Part shown: positions 1 to 5,160 of the stretch, in pieces
Layout of the letters: each line of letters begins with the position of its first letter
How positions within the stretch are numbered: the stretch's first letter is position 1
Assembly (NCBI GenBank): GCA_030612785.1
Contig: JAUWNF010000301.1
Span: 1 to 5,160 of the forward strand
DNA length: 5,160 nt
Reading direction: 5' to 3'
Source of the DNA: Phycisphaerales bacterium
GTDB taxonomy: Bacteria > Planctomycetota > Phycisphaerae > UBA1845
The notes under the pieces: generated by a model
The model's input: only the letters and a program-made list of their open reading frames with translations
Databases searched by the model: none
What the model was told of the DNA's origin: nothing
Program-made: the position numbers and the translations under genes

Positions 1-171
1 GTAGCCGACGACTTTCCCGTCCTCGACTCTCATGTCCAGTTTGCTGATCTCTGCGATTCGCAAGTCCTTGAGACTCTTGCCGGCCACCTCCACGGCGTTC
101 TTGGCGGCGTCCTCCCAGGAAACATCACTTGTTCCCACCAACTCGATAACCTTGTAAACACTGTCGGGCAT
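1..171 (-). CDS. Dodecin-family protein, 3' end cut off by the window
   Basis: The 57 visible residues (MPDSVYKVIELVGTS at the start) are a clear dodecin N-terminus. Dodecins are about 67-70 residues long and assemble into hollow dodecamers; many store flavins, and some relatives bind other ligands. Only the last ten or so residues, the final beta strand, should be missing. The core 'SWEDAAKNAVEVAGKSL' helix and the 'DLRIAEI' and 'VEDGKVVGY' strands are all present. At the position where flavin-binding dodecins carry the stacking Trp (L-x-W-x-E-V), this protein has Ile39, so it belongs to the Trp-lacking subgroup and flavin binding cannot be assumed. The ATG is fixed by a near-perfect Shine-Dalgarno sequence five bases upstream. 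It reads in the same direction as the AOR operon but lies 235 nt downstream of it, so it probably has its own promoter. Confidence 0.95.
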   Translation of the reverse strand, partial: MPDSVYKVIELVGTSDVSWEDAAKNAVEVAGKSLKDLRIAEISKLDMRVEDGKVVGY

Positions 172-406
172 AACGGTCCTCCTTGTATCGTCCATGTTCT
201 TCAAAGACGCTGCTTATTCGCAGACATAACGACACGTATCCGTTCATAGTTCCGGAGGGACGCAAGGTACTTCGGTATGTTACCTCTGTCTTCCATGGAA
301 ACCTGTTTATATCGGCGAAGTCATTTGAGTTCCGTCGAACTCCTACTGTTTGGCATTCGATTACAAATCACCTCTTATGACACATAATAGCGGCGTTCAC
401 CGCTCG
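172..406. other. Intergenic stretch between AOR stop and dodecin start, with palindromes
   Basis: No convincing gene is seen here. The stretch is more AT-rich than its neighbours. It holds a short hairpin just after the AOR stop (389-393 with 400-404, loop of 6), which might be a weak terminator on the minus strand but has no real T-run. It also holds a perfect 6-bp inverted repeat GAGTTC/GAACTC with a 4-bp spacer (327-342), a perfect 10-bp palindrome TTCCATGGAA (291-300), and a small CTGC/GCAG hairpin (210-223). The dodecin promoter should lie here. A TATAAA-like box on the minus strand near 306-311 is possible, but no matching -35 box is visible, so no promoter is called. Confidence 0.5.
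177..184 (-). promoter_or_regulatory. Strong ribosome binding site of the dodecin gene
   Basis: On the minus strand the sequence AAGGAGGA lies five bases before the ATG at 171. It is almost fully complementary to the 16S 3' end, fixes the start codon and suggests efficient translation of a small abundant protein. Confidence 0.85.
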
Positions 407-2206
407 CTACAGCCCCAACGCAGCCAACTTCTTCTTCCCCGGGCGACCCTCATCATCCCATCCTCGGAGGCGGTAGTACTCCGACAGCATTTCGTCGAGC
501 GGGACGGTCTTGCCCTTTGCCGGGCCGGCGGGCATGGGGTCGCGCAGTAACCGCGGGGGCAGCGTGTCGTCCTTCTTGCTGAAACCGGCCCGCAGGTTGA
601 ACAGCTTTTCGAGATTCCAGATCCGCTCGCCGGCCTGCATCATCTCATCCATGTCGTAGTCGAACCCGGTGGCGGGCTTCAGCATGGCCAGCAGCTCCGG
701 CGCCCCGATCTCCAGAGTGATGAACAGACATACCCCCGACGAATCCAGGGCGGCGGTGAGGTCCTGGAACGCAATGTCCAGAGCGGCTTTGCCCTCGAGC
801 GTGTGGGGGTCGGCCTTCTCCGGGACTCCCAGAATCTCCGGGGCGATGAGATAGCCGCGGACGTGGCAGCCGCCGCGGTTCGAGGTGGCGTACTGCAAAC
901 CCATGCCGAACACCCCCCGTGGATCGTAAGCCGGGAACTCCTGCTTTTTGGCACCCATGAACAAATCCGGCCGACCGTACTTCTCGGCCACGCGGGCTGC
1001 ACCTTCGGCCAGCACGTTGCCGAATCCCTCCCGATGGCCCATCTTGGTCACCATATCGACCAGCACCTCGGCGTCGCCGAAGCGGAGTTGGCGGCCCACC
1101 TCTTTCTCCGGGAGCGCGCCCGTCTCGAAAAGTTCCATGGCACAAGCGATGGTCGCGCCGGCGGAAATGGTGTCCATGCCCAACTCGTTACAGATGTAGT
1201 TGGCCTTGGTCACCGCGCCCAGGTCGCTCACGCCCACGTCGGCGCCGAAAGCCCAGATCGTTTCATACTCGGGCCCTTCACCACGTCCGCGGAACGGTCC
1301 GTTCTCCACGGCCGTTACCCGTCCGCAGGCGATCGGACAGCCGACGCACGCCCGCGCACGCACCAGGATTTGCTCCGCCAAGGTCTCACCGCTGATTTGT
1401 TGCGCCGGCTCGAACTGTGCCCGTTGGAAATTGCGCACGGGGAATATGCCGTTCTCGTTAATGATATTAACCAGGATGGCCGTTCCCAACTGCGGCAAAC
1501 CGGTACCGGTGATCTCGCCGGCCTTCAGCTTTTCGAGCGCGTCGAGACAGGCGGTGCGGAAGCCCTGCGGATCGGCCACGGTTACTCCGCCCGTGCCGCG
1601 CACGGCGACGGCCTTGAGGTTCTTGGACCCCATCACCGCCCCAACCCCGGAGCGACCGGCGGCGCGGTGCTTGTCGGTCATGATGGCGGCGAAGCGCACT
1701 TGTCTTTCGCCGGCCGGGCCGATGCTCAGGCACTTGAAATCCCGCCCAAGCTCTTCGTGCAAGGCGTCCTCGGTCTGGTGAACATTCTTGCCCCACAGGT
1801 GGCCCGCCGAGCGGAGTTCGACCGCGTCGTCGTCAACTACCAGGATGACCGGCTCAGCCGCCGCCCCTTCGAGCACGATCATGTCGTACCCGGCGTATTT
1901 CAGTTCCGGGCCGAAGCTGCCGCCCGCGTTCGAGCACGCGATCGCCCCGGTGAGGGCGCCTTTGGTGATGACCATAAACCGACCGCCGCAGGTCGCCGCC
2001 GTTCCGGTGAGCGGCCCGGTGGCGACAATGAGCTTGTTCTCCGGGGCCAGCGGGTCGGTCTGGGGATCGACCTCGTCGCGGAACGTTTTGGTGGCCAGAC
2101 CCCGGCCGCCGATGAACGCGCGGGCCAGTTCGGGATTCAGCGGCTCCTCCCGGATACTCTGACGGGTTAGATCCACTCGCAGCACTTTGCCGGCATAGGC
2201 GTGCAT
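407..2206 (-). CDS. aor: Tungsten-dependent aldehyde:ferredoxin oxidoreductase family, large subunit
   Basis: The 599-residue product has the usual length of the AOR family, whose members oxidise aldehydes to carboxylic acids (and may run in reverse) with a tungsten, or rarely molybdenum, bis-pterin and one 4Fe-4S cluster. Family hallmarks are seen along the whole length: FIGGRGLATK (31-40), the CGGRF...KGALTG and GGSFGPELKYAGYD pterin-domain signature (73-108), AYDPRGVFGMGLQYATSNRGG (426-446) and NLEKLFNLRAGFSKKDDTLP (531-550). The four cluster ligands are present: Cys287, Cys290 and Cys294 (CVGCPIAC) and distal Cys493 in DSSGVCLF. The open frame runs upstream to 2794, but that part overlaps the ferredoxin gene in another frame. 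The ATG at 2206 overlaps the ferredoxin stop (TGATG), with AAGGAG upstream; a GTG one codon earlier is an alternative start. The aldehyde substrate cannot be told from sequence. The neighbouring ferredoxin subunit argues for the heteromeric AOR type rather than the homodimeric archaeal type. Confidence 0.97.
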   Translation of the reverse strand: MHAYAGKVLRVDLTRQSIREEPLNPELARAFIGGRGLATKTFRDEVDPQTDPLAPENKLIVATGPLTGTAATCGGRFMVITKGALTGAIACSNAGGSFGPELKYAGYDMIVLEGAAAEPVILVVDDDAVELRSAGHLWGKNVHQTEDALHEELGRDFKCLSIGPAGERQVRFAAIMTDKHRAAGRSGVGAVMGSKNLKAVAVRGTGGVTVADPQGFRTACLDALEKLKAGEITGTGLPQLGTAILVNIINENGIFPVRNFQRAQFEPAQQISGETLAEQILVRARACVGCPIACGRVTAVENGPFRGRGEGPEYETIWAFGADVGVSDLGAVTKANYICNELGMDTISAGATIACAMELFETGALPEKEVGRQLRFGDAEVLVDMVTKMGHREGFGNVLAEGAARVAEKYGRPDLFMGAKKQEFPAYDPRGVFGMGLQYATSNRGGCHVRGYLIAPEILGVPEKADPHTLEGKAALDIAFQDLTAALDSSGVCLFITLEIGAPELLAMLKPATGFDYDMDEMMQAGERIWNLEKLFNLRAGFSKKDDTLPPRLLRDPMPAGPAKGKTVPLDEMLSEYYRLRGWDDEGRPGKKKLAALGL

Positions 2207-2682
2207 CACGCTCGGGTCTCCTTTGCCAAGTCGAGCAGGCGGTCGGCATATGCTTGACGCGCCGTTTCGGGCCATTGTTCCGATGCCTCGTAGCGCAAGG
2301 CGCCGGGAGCACAAAACCGCACGCATTCCGGATCGCCACCGCACAACTCGCACTTCTGCGGCTTGCCGTCCCGCATACGAATCGCCCCATACGGGCAAGC
2401 CGACTCGCAGAGACCGCACTCGGTGCAATCCTCCTCCACCACGACCACCGCACCCGTGGTCGGATCGCGCACCAAGGCCTCGGTGGGGCACTCCTCGATG
2501 CAAGGCGCGTCGTCGCACTGGATGCACACCATGGGGAAGTAAAAGGCGTCGTCGGCTTTGATCGCCACCCGGATGCGCGCCTGCGAAGGGCGATAGGCCC
2601 CTCCGCTCCGCGCGGAGCAGACCAGTTCCCACCGCCGACCACTCGTGCACTTCTCGTGATCGACCGCCAGGACCTTCGACAT
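2206..2682 (-). CDS. Polyferredoxin (4Fe-4S) electron-transfer subunit of AOR
   Basis: This 158-residue protein is of the DmsB/HycB-like ferredoxin type that often accompanies AOR large subunits and accepts their electrons. It has three intact cysteine groups: C53-C56-C61-C65, C86-C89-C92-C96 (CTECGLCESACP) and C111-C114-C120-C124. The N-terminal group, which in relatives reads CxxCxxCxxxC, is here CTSGRRWELVC. Cys12 and Cys22 remain, but the two middle cysteines are Gly15 and Trp18. There are thus 14 rather than 16 ligands, and by the usual pairing rule one of four clusters should be missing. I chose the ATG at 2682 (MSKVLAVDHEKC) because homologues begin like this and GGAG lies eight bases upstream; the frame stays open 11 codons further to another ATG. 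Its stop overlaps the AOR start by one base, which implies translational coupling and a complex between the two products. Confidence 0.95.
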   Translation of the reverse strand: MSKVLAVDHEKCTSGRRWELVCSARSGGAYRPSQARIRVAIKADDAFYFPMVCIQCDDAPCIEECPTEALVRDPTTGAVVVVEEDCTECGLCESACPYGAIRMRDGKPQKCELCGGDPECVRFCAPGALRYEASEQWPETARQAYADRLLDLAKETRA

Positions 2683-2745
2683 GGGATTTGCTCCACAGAG
2701 CGTGCGACTCCGCACCGCGGACAGTTGACCGCTGAAAGCTGAGCG

Positions 2746-3675
2746 CTATCCTTCCCCCGCAAGGGTGAGCAAGGCACGGAGGATACCGAGGCACTCACCT
2801 TTCTTCTTGACCGCGAGCACGGGCAACGGGCTCTCGCTGATGAGCCGTTCGGTGACGTTGCCCAGTAAGACCCCGGCCGCCCCGCTTCGCCCGCGGGCCC
2901 CGATCACCACCAGGTCGGCCGATACGCTCGCCACCGCCTCCAGAGCAACCGGCACCGGCCGGTTGTGAACGTCCGCCGCACACCTATACGTTACTTCGAC
3001 CGCACGGGTGTCCACCCGCTTGATAAGCCGTTCGCACTCGCGCTCGGCGGCGGCTTTGAGCAACGCCTGATGCTCTTCAAAAGTCGTCCCCACCCGCGAA
3101 TACCCGGTGTGCACCTGGTAAACGTTCAGGGCAACTACCGCAGCACCCGTCGCGGCGGCGATTCCGCAGGCCACGTCCAGCGCGTTTGCGGAGCACTCCG
3201 AATCGCGCACCGGCACCAGAATGGTGTCAGCCTTGATCTGAAACTCATCCGGAACCACCAGCACGGAACAACTGGACTTTCGGGTGATGCGCCGCGCCAA
3301 CAGGGCCTGGTCATCCGTCTCGCCGGTGGTGCCGTAATGGCGTCCGATGACAATGAGGCCCACGTCCTTGTCGTGTGCGTAGCGCAAGACTTCCAGCAGC
3401 GGTGCCCCACGCACGACTTCGCACCGGCAGGTTTCCTTCCCGTACTCCTCGAGATGCTCACTGACCAGGTCGCGCAGTGTTTCGACGGTCAGCTCGGCGG
3501 TATCCGACGGTTCCGGCAGCCCGTCGCCAGCGTCGCCGGCTTGGTCATCTGCGATATGGAGAACACGAATGTCCTTCGAGTTGGCCAACCGCGCGATGGC
3601 CTGCACATAAGCCAGCATTCGAGGGGCCTGCTCGGTCCGGTCGATGCAGCCCAGGATGCGTTCGTATCGTTTCAT
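2746..3675 (-). CDS. Universal stress protein with two tandem UspA domains
   Basis: The 309-residue product consists of two Usp folds, roughly residues 3-143 and 147-290. The second domain keeps the ATP-binding signature G-x2-G-x9-G (Gly259, Gly262, Gly272, with Asn273 in place of the usual Ser/Thr), inside VVIGARGRSGAAG. The first domain has the matching GRHYGTTG region, but Tyr114 replaces the second glycine and the last glycine is missing, so only domain 2 looks able to bind nucleotide. Usp proteins are cytoplasmic and act in stress or low-energy states; the target is unknown. The frame is open to 3774, but I place the start at ATG 3675 (MKRYERILGCID). This gives the normal Usp N-terminus, has GAGAGGAAG seven bases upstream, and lies downstream of the candidate promoter. 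It precedes the ferredoxin gene by 63 nt in the same direction and is likely the first gene of the AOR operon. Confidence 0.94.
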   Translation of the reverse strand: MKRYERILGCIDRTEQAPRMLAYVQAIARLANSKDIRVLHIADDQAGDAGDGLPEPSDTAELTVETLRDLVSEHLEEYGKETCRCEVVRGAPLLEVLRYAHDKDVGLIVIGRHYGTTGETDDQALLARRITRKSSCSVLVVPDEFQIKADTILVPVRDSECSANALDVACGIAAATGAAVVALNVYQVHTGYSRVGTTFEEHQALLKAAAERECERLIKRVDTRAVEVTYRCAADVHNRPVPVALEAVASVSADLVVIGARGRSGAAGVLLGNVTERLISESPLPVLAVKKKGECLGILRALLTLAGEG

Positions 3676-3733
3676 GTCGAGTCTTCCTCTCGCCGCGGCA
3701 TCGAACACACTTGCCTGAAAGGTGATCGGGTTC

Positions 3734-3762
3734 ATTGTAGCCAGGCGGTCGTCCCCGCAACA
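3734..3762 (-). promoter_or_regulatory. Candidate sigma-70-type promoter for the usp-ferredoxin-AOR operon
   Basis: On the minus strand TACAAT (3739-3734) matches the -10 consensus in five of six bases. TGTTGC (3762-3757) stands 17 bases upstream as a moderate -35; TTGCGG with 15 bases is the alternative. Transcription would begin near 3727, giving a leader of about 50 nt before the ATG at 3675. It is the best promoter-like match I found upstream of the gene, but is not proven. Confidence 0.4.
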
Positions 3763-3835
3763 CCCGGTGACCAAGGTGAGCCAACCGCACGAACTTCTGC
3801 CGATCGGAGGCTGCCCAAGAGCCCGCAGGATGTCG

Positions 3836-3992
3836 AGGCTGTTGATTTAATCGTCCATGGTGACCCCCAGTGTAGCGTCACCCCTCCCAGTGTAGCGTCA
3901 CCACTCCCAGTGTAGCGTCACCACTCGTGGGTGACGAGAAACGAGGCTGCGCCGCCCACAAGGGGCGACGCTACACATTAAATCGACAGCCT
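3836..3992. mobile_element. Inverted-repeat element (MITE/REP-like), about 157 bp
   Basis: The ends are imperfect inverted repeats: AGGCTGTTGATTTAAT at 3836-3851 against 3977-3992 (15 of 16 complementary). A second pair follows inside: 3870-3885 (GTGTAGCGTCACCCCT) against 3961-3976, again 15 of 16. In the right arm the two blocks are directly adjacent, while in the left arm they are split by 18 bp and followed by extra tandem copies. The centre holds two small hairpins (3924-3928 with 3934-3938; 3953-3957 with 3963-3967). TGTCG occurs directly left of the element (3831-3835) and again one base past its right end (3994-3998), which could be a target duplication or chance. There is no coding capacity, so it could only move with a transposase from elsewhere. 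Confidence 0.6.
3866..3925. repeat. Three tandem 20-bp repeats
   Basis: The unit CCCAGTGTAGCGTCACCACT occurs three times head to tail at 3866-3885, 3886-3905 and 3906-3925. The second and third copies are identical and the first differs at one base. The core GTGTAGCGTC is also the inner inverted repeat of the surrounding element, so the array looks like a local expansion of one arm. The units have no spacers, so this is not a CRISPR. Confidence 0.9.
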
Positions 3993-4101
3993 GTGTCGGG
4001 AGCAGCCAACCCGCTTGCCCACAGCGGCCCACGACAAGGGCCCGGGCGGTGACGCCAAGCCTTTTCAAGTGTGGGTTTACTCTATTTCCCCAGACTCTCT
4101 C

Positions 4102-4130
4102 TTGACGTTCGCGTGTGGGTATTTTAGGTT
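4102..4130 (+). promoter_or_regulatory. Weak candidate promoter for the downstream structured RNA
   Basis: TTGACG (4102-4107) matches the -35 consensus in five of six bases. Seventeen bases later is TAGGTT (4125-4130), a poor -10. It is listed because its predicted start, around 4137, falls just before the structured RNA. The evidence is thin. Confidence 0.2.
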
Positions 4131-4135
4131 ACCTC

Positions 4136-4463
4136 AGTGCGATGGCCCCATGAGGATGAGCTGGTGACACGCAAACGAACCGGCCGGTGTTACCAGCGGG
4201 CGACGGGGCCACTGGGATGTCGAGCGTAGAGACAGGGGTCTCGCGCTGCGGGGGTGCTTCCCGGACGGCCGGTAACCTGACAGGACCTCGGAGCGGGTGA
4301 AGCGTTGGGGAGCGTCAGTACTCGAATTAGGTCCTGTTAGAGACAATCACGTGCTTTCCGGCATAGGGGATTGGAGCAGAAGCGGCCGGACTTGCGACCG
4401 ATTTTTCTCGGTCGAGAGTCCGGCTCGCGGCTTATTGGCCTACCCGCACCCTATTCCTCCCAC
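4136..4463 (+). ncRNA. Large structured RNA, probably an IscB-type omega-RNA (HEARO-like), stand-alone
   Basis: Many long complementary segments nest along this stretch on the plus strand: 4143-4149 with 4205-4211 (7 bp); 4160-4170 with 4187-4197 (11 bp, one G-U); 4229-4233 with 4238-4242, closed by 4223-4226 with 4244-4247; 4278-4288 with 4329-4339 (11 bp, one G-U); 4363-4368 with 4449-4454; and a long hairpin of 4385-4392 with 4417-4424 plus 4395-4401 with 4408-4414. A pseudoknot is possible between loop 4180-4186 and 4266-4272. No protein frame here looks real. Motifs such as GGTAACCTGACAGGACC and CACGTGCTTTCCGG resemble my memory of HEARO/omega-RNAs, the guide-carrying partners of IscB nucleases; I could not check this. 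ATGA, a reported HEARO insertion context, directly precedes the first long stem (4156-4159). No iscB follows, so it would act in trans, or be a relic. A group II intron was considered, but no domain V is seen. Boundaries are approximate. Confidence 0.6.
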
Positions 4464-4829
4464 GGCAGCAGCGTAAGTCCGAAGCGCAACTCTTCCATGC
4501 TTCCCATCATCAACCCGCCGAATCGGTTAATCGCCGACATGGGGTTTCAGGAAACTCGGCGCTGCGCCGCAATCCGCATAGATGGCGCAACCGTTAGATC
4601 TTCGTACCCTCGGCCCGGGGCAGGACTCCCGTGAAGTGGCAGCCCCCTACGCCCACATCCCACGGATGATTATCACCCCGACGCTTGGGCACCTGCGCAG
4701 TGTTGGTTTTGATCGGCGCAGTGGGGTCCGGGTGTGCAACTTGCACGGCACCTCGGGGAGGAGTGGTTCTCAACAGATGTACACACCGCCTTTCGGGCCG
4801 AACGGTGTGGGAGGAGTGAGGAACCAGGC
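4464..4829. other. Non-coding stretch between structured RNA and VanZ-like gene
   Basis: No convincing protein gene is present; short open frames on both strands lack recognisable products. It contains a 13-bp perfect palindrome CGGCGCTGCGCCG (4557-4569); a stem 4629-4633 with 4661-4665 that encloses 4636-4639 with 4653-4656, which might mark the 3' end of the RNA-bearing element; and a strong hairpin directly before the VanZ-like gene (4782-4788 with 4803-4809, with an inner 4792-4795/4799-4802 pairing). I saw no remnant of an IscB or TnpB protein in any frame. Confidence 0.5.
4818..4822 (+). promoter_or_regulatory. Ribosome binding site of the VanZ-like gene
   Basis: GAGGA stands seven bases before the GTG at 4830, within GGAGTGAGGA. 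It favours this GTG over the in-frame ATG at 4866, which has only AGG directly in front of it. Confidence 0.5.
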
Positions 4830-5160
4830 GTGCGCTCAAAACCAATCGGGCTATCGGACACCAGGATGTCCACCGCGGCGGGGTTTGTGACGCTGGTCAT
4901 CTTCGTGCAGTCGTTGGCGCCCTTTGATTTCGTATCCTGCACGGAGGAGCTTCACGCCGGATTGCGACGTACCGCCTGGTTGTTCACCCCCGGCATGTGC
5001 TCGGGGAGTCTTGACCAACTCACGTGGGGCCGGGCAGCCAACGCAGTCTTCACCCCAGAGGCGGCCCTGTTCCTGATCCTGGGATACCTCGCAACGTGCG
5101 GGAGACTGGAGCGCCGGCTACCGCCGCGGCAGGCCCTGCTGGAGGCCGGTTACCAGGTCT
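4830..5160 (+). CDS. VanZ-like membrane protein, N-terminal part only
   Basis: The frame is open to the window edge and gives 110 residues from GTG 4830. After a short polar start, residues 16-30 form a hydrophobic segment that ends in SLAPFDF (28-34). Such an L-x-PFDF motif closing the first membrane helix is typical of VanZ-like proteins of environmental bacteria. A second hydrophobic segment (about 72-90, NAVFTPEAALFLILGYL) fits the next helix, where family members have N..x..F.P.G..L. The diagnostic downstream part (E..Q, R..s..D...N) lies beyond the window, so the family call is tentative. VanZ itself gives low-level teicoplanin resistance, but the role of the wider family is unknown. 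ATG 4866 and GTG 4734 are alternative starts. It points away from the AOR operon and is unrelated to it by position. Confidence 0.5.
   Translation, partial: MRSKPIGLSDTRMSTAAGFVTLVIFVQSLAPFDFVSCTEELHAGLRRTAWLFTPGMCSGSLDQLTWGRAANAVFTPEAALFLILGYLATCGRLERRLPPRQALLEAGYQV

Noticed and set aside
183..380. Plus-strand open frame of 65 codons between dodecin and AOR
   Set aside because: There is no ribosome binding site and no recognisable product, and it overlaps the region expected to hold the dodecin promoter.
803..2170. Plus-strand open frame of 455 codons
   Set aside because: It is antisense to the AOR gene and its product has no recognisable domain; a shadow frame caused by high GC.
2207..2794. 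N-terminal extension of the AOR frame by about 196 codons
   Set aside because: This part lies in another frame over the ferredoxin gene, has no AOR homology, and the family starts at the MHAYAGKV position.
2965..3915. Plus-strand open frame of 316 codons
   Set aside because: It is antisense to the universal stress protein gene, runs into the repeat element and has no recognisable domain.
3866..3925. Possible CRISPR array
   Set aside because: The three 20-bp units are directly adjacent with no spacers, and the unit is part of a palindromic element.
4130..4470. Group II intron or retron RNA
   Set aside because: There is no reverse transcriptase nearby, no GUGYG-type 5' end and no recognisable domain V; the fold and motifs fit an omega-RNA better.
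4371..4634. Plus-strand open frame of 87 codons after the structured RNA, examined as a possible iscB remnant
   Set aside because: It starts inside the RNA and shows none of the IscB features (PLMP N-terminus, RuvC or HNH motifs).
4582..4942. Overlapping short open frames on both strands before and over the VanZ-like start
   Set aside because: Their products are low-complexity, have no recognisable family, and compete with the better-supported frame from 4830.

Overview
The window is GC-rich DNA from a bacterium with an anaerobic or facultative metabolism. A tungsten/molybdenum-pterin aldehyde oxidoreductase, a tandem universal stress protein, a dodecin and a VanZ-like protein would fit a Planctomycetota-type or similar environmental genome. 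That taxonomic guess is an inference only, because there is no rRNA or other marker gene.

Left part (1-3675), all minus strand. Reading in the direction of transcription (right to left), the order is a two-domain universal stress protein, a 4Fe-4S polyferredoxin subunit, the large aldehyde:ferredoxin oxidoreductase (AOR) subunit, and, after a 235-nt gap, the first 57 codons of a dodecin. The ferredoxin and AOR genes overlap by one base (TGATG) and are surely co-translated. The stress-protein gene ends 63 nt upstream of the ferredoxin with no visible terminator, so it is probably the first gene of the operon. A candidate promoter with a TACAAT -10 box lies about 60 nt upstream of it. The AOR subunit would oxidise aldehydes to acids and pass electrons through its FeS cluster to the ferredoxin subunit. 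That subunit has lost two of the usual 16 cluster cysteines.

Middle part (3676-4830), no protein gene. It holds a ~157-bp inverted-repeat element (MITE/REP-like) with three 20-bp tandem units in one arm. Next comes a stretch of about 330 nt on the plus strand that looks like a large structured RNA. Several long complementary segments nest properly (for example 4160-4170/4187-4197, 4278-4288/4329-4339, 4363-4368/4449-4454 and 4385-4401/4408-4424). Its sequence and layout resemble, from memory, the HEARO/omega-RNA family that guides IscB nucleases. No IscB reading frame is next to it, so it would be a stand-alone omega-RNA or a relic. This is the most interesting item in the window, and the family name is an inference.

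Right end (4830-5160), plus strand. This is the start of a gene for a membrane protein that resembles the VanZ-like family, preceded by a strong hairpin and a good ribosome binding site, and cut by the window edge.
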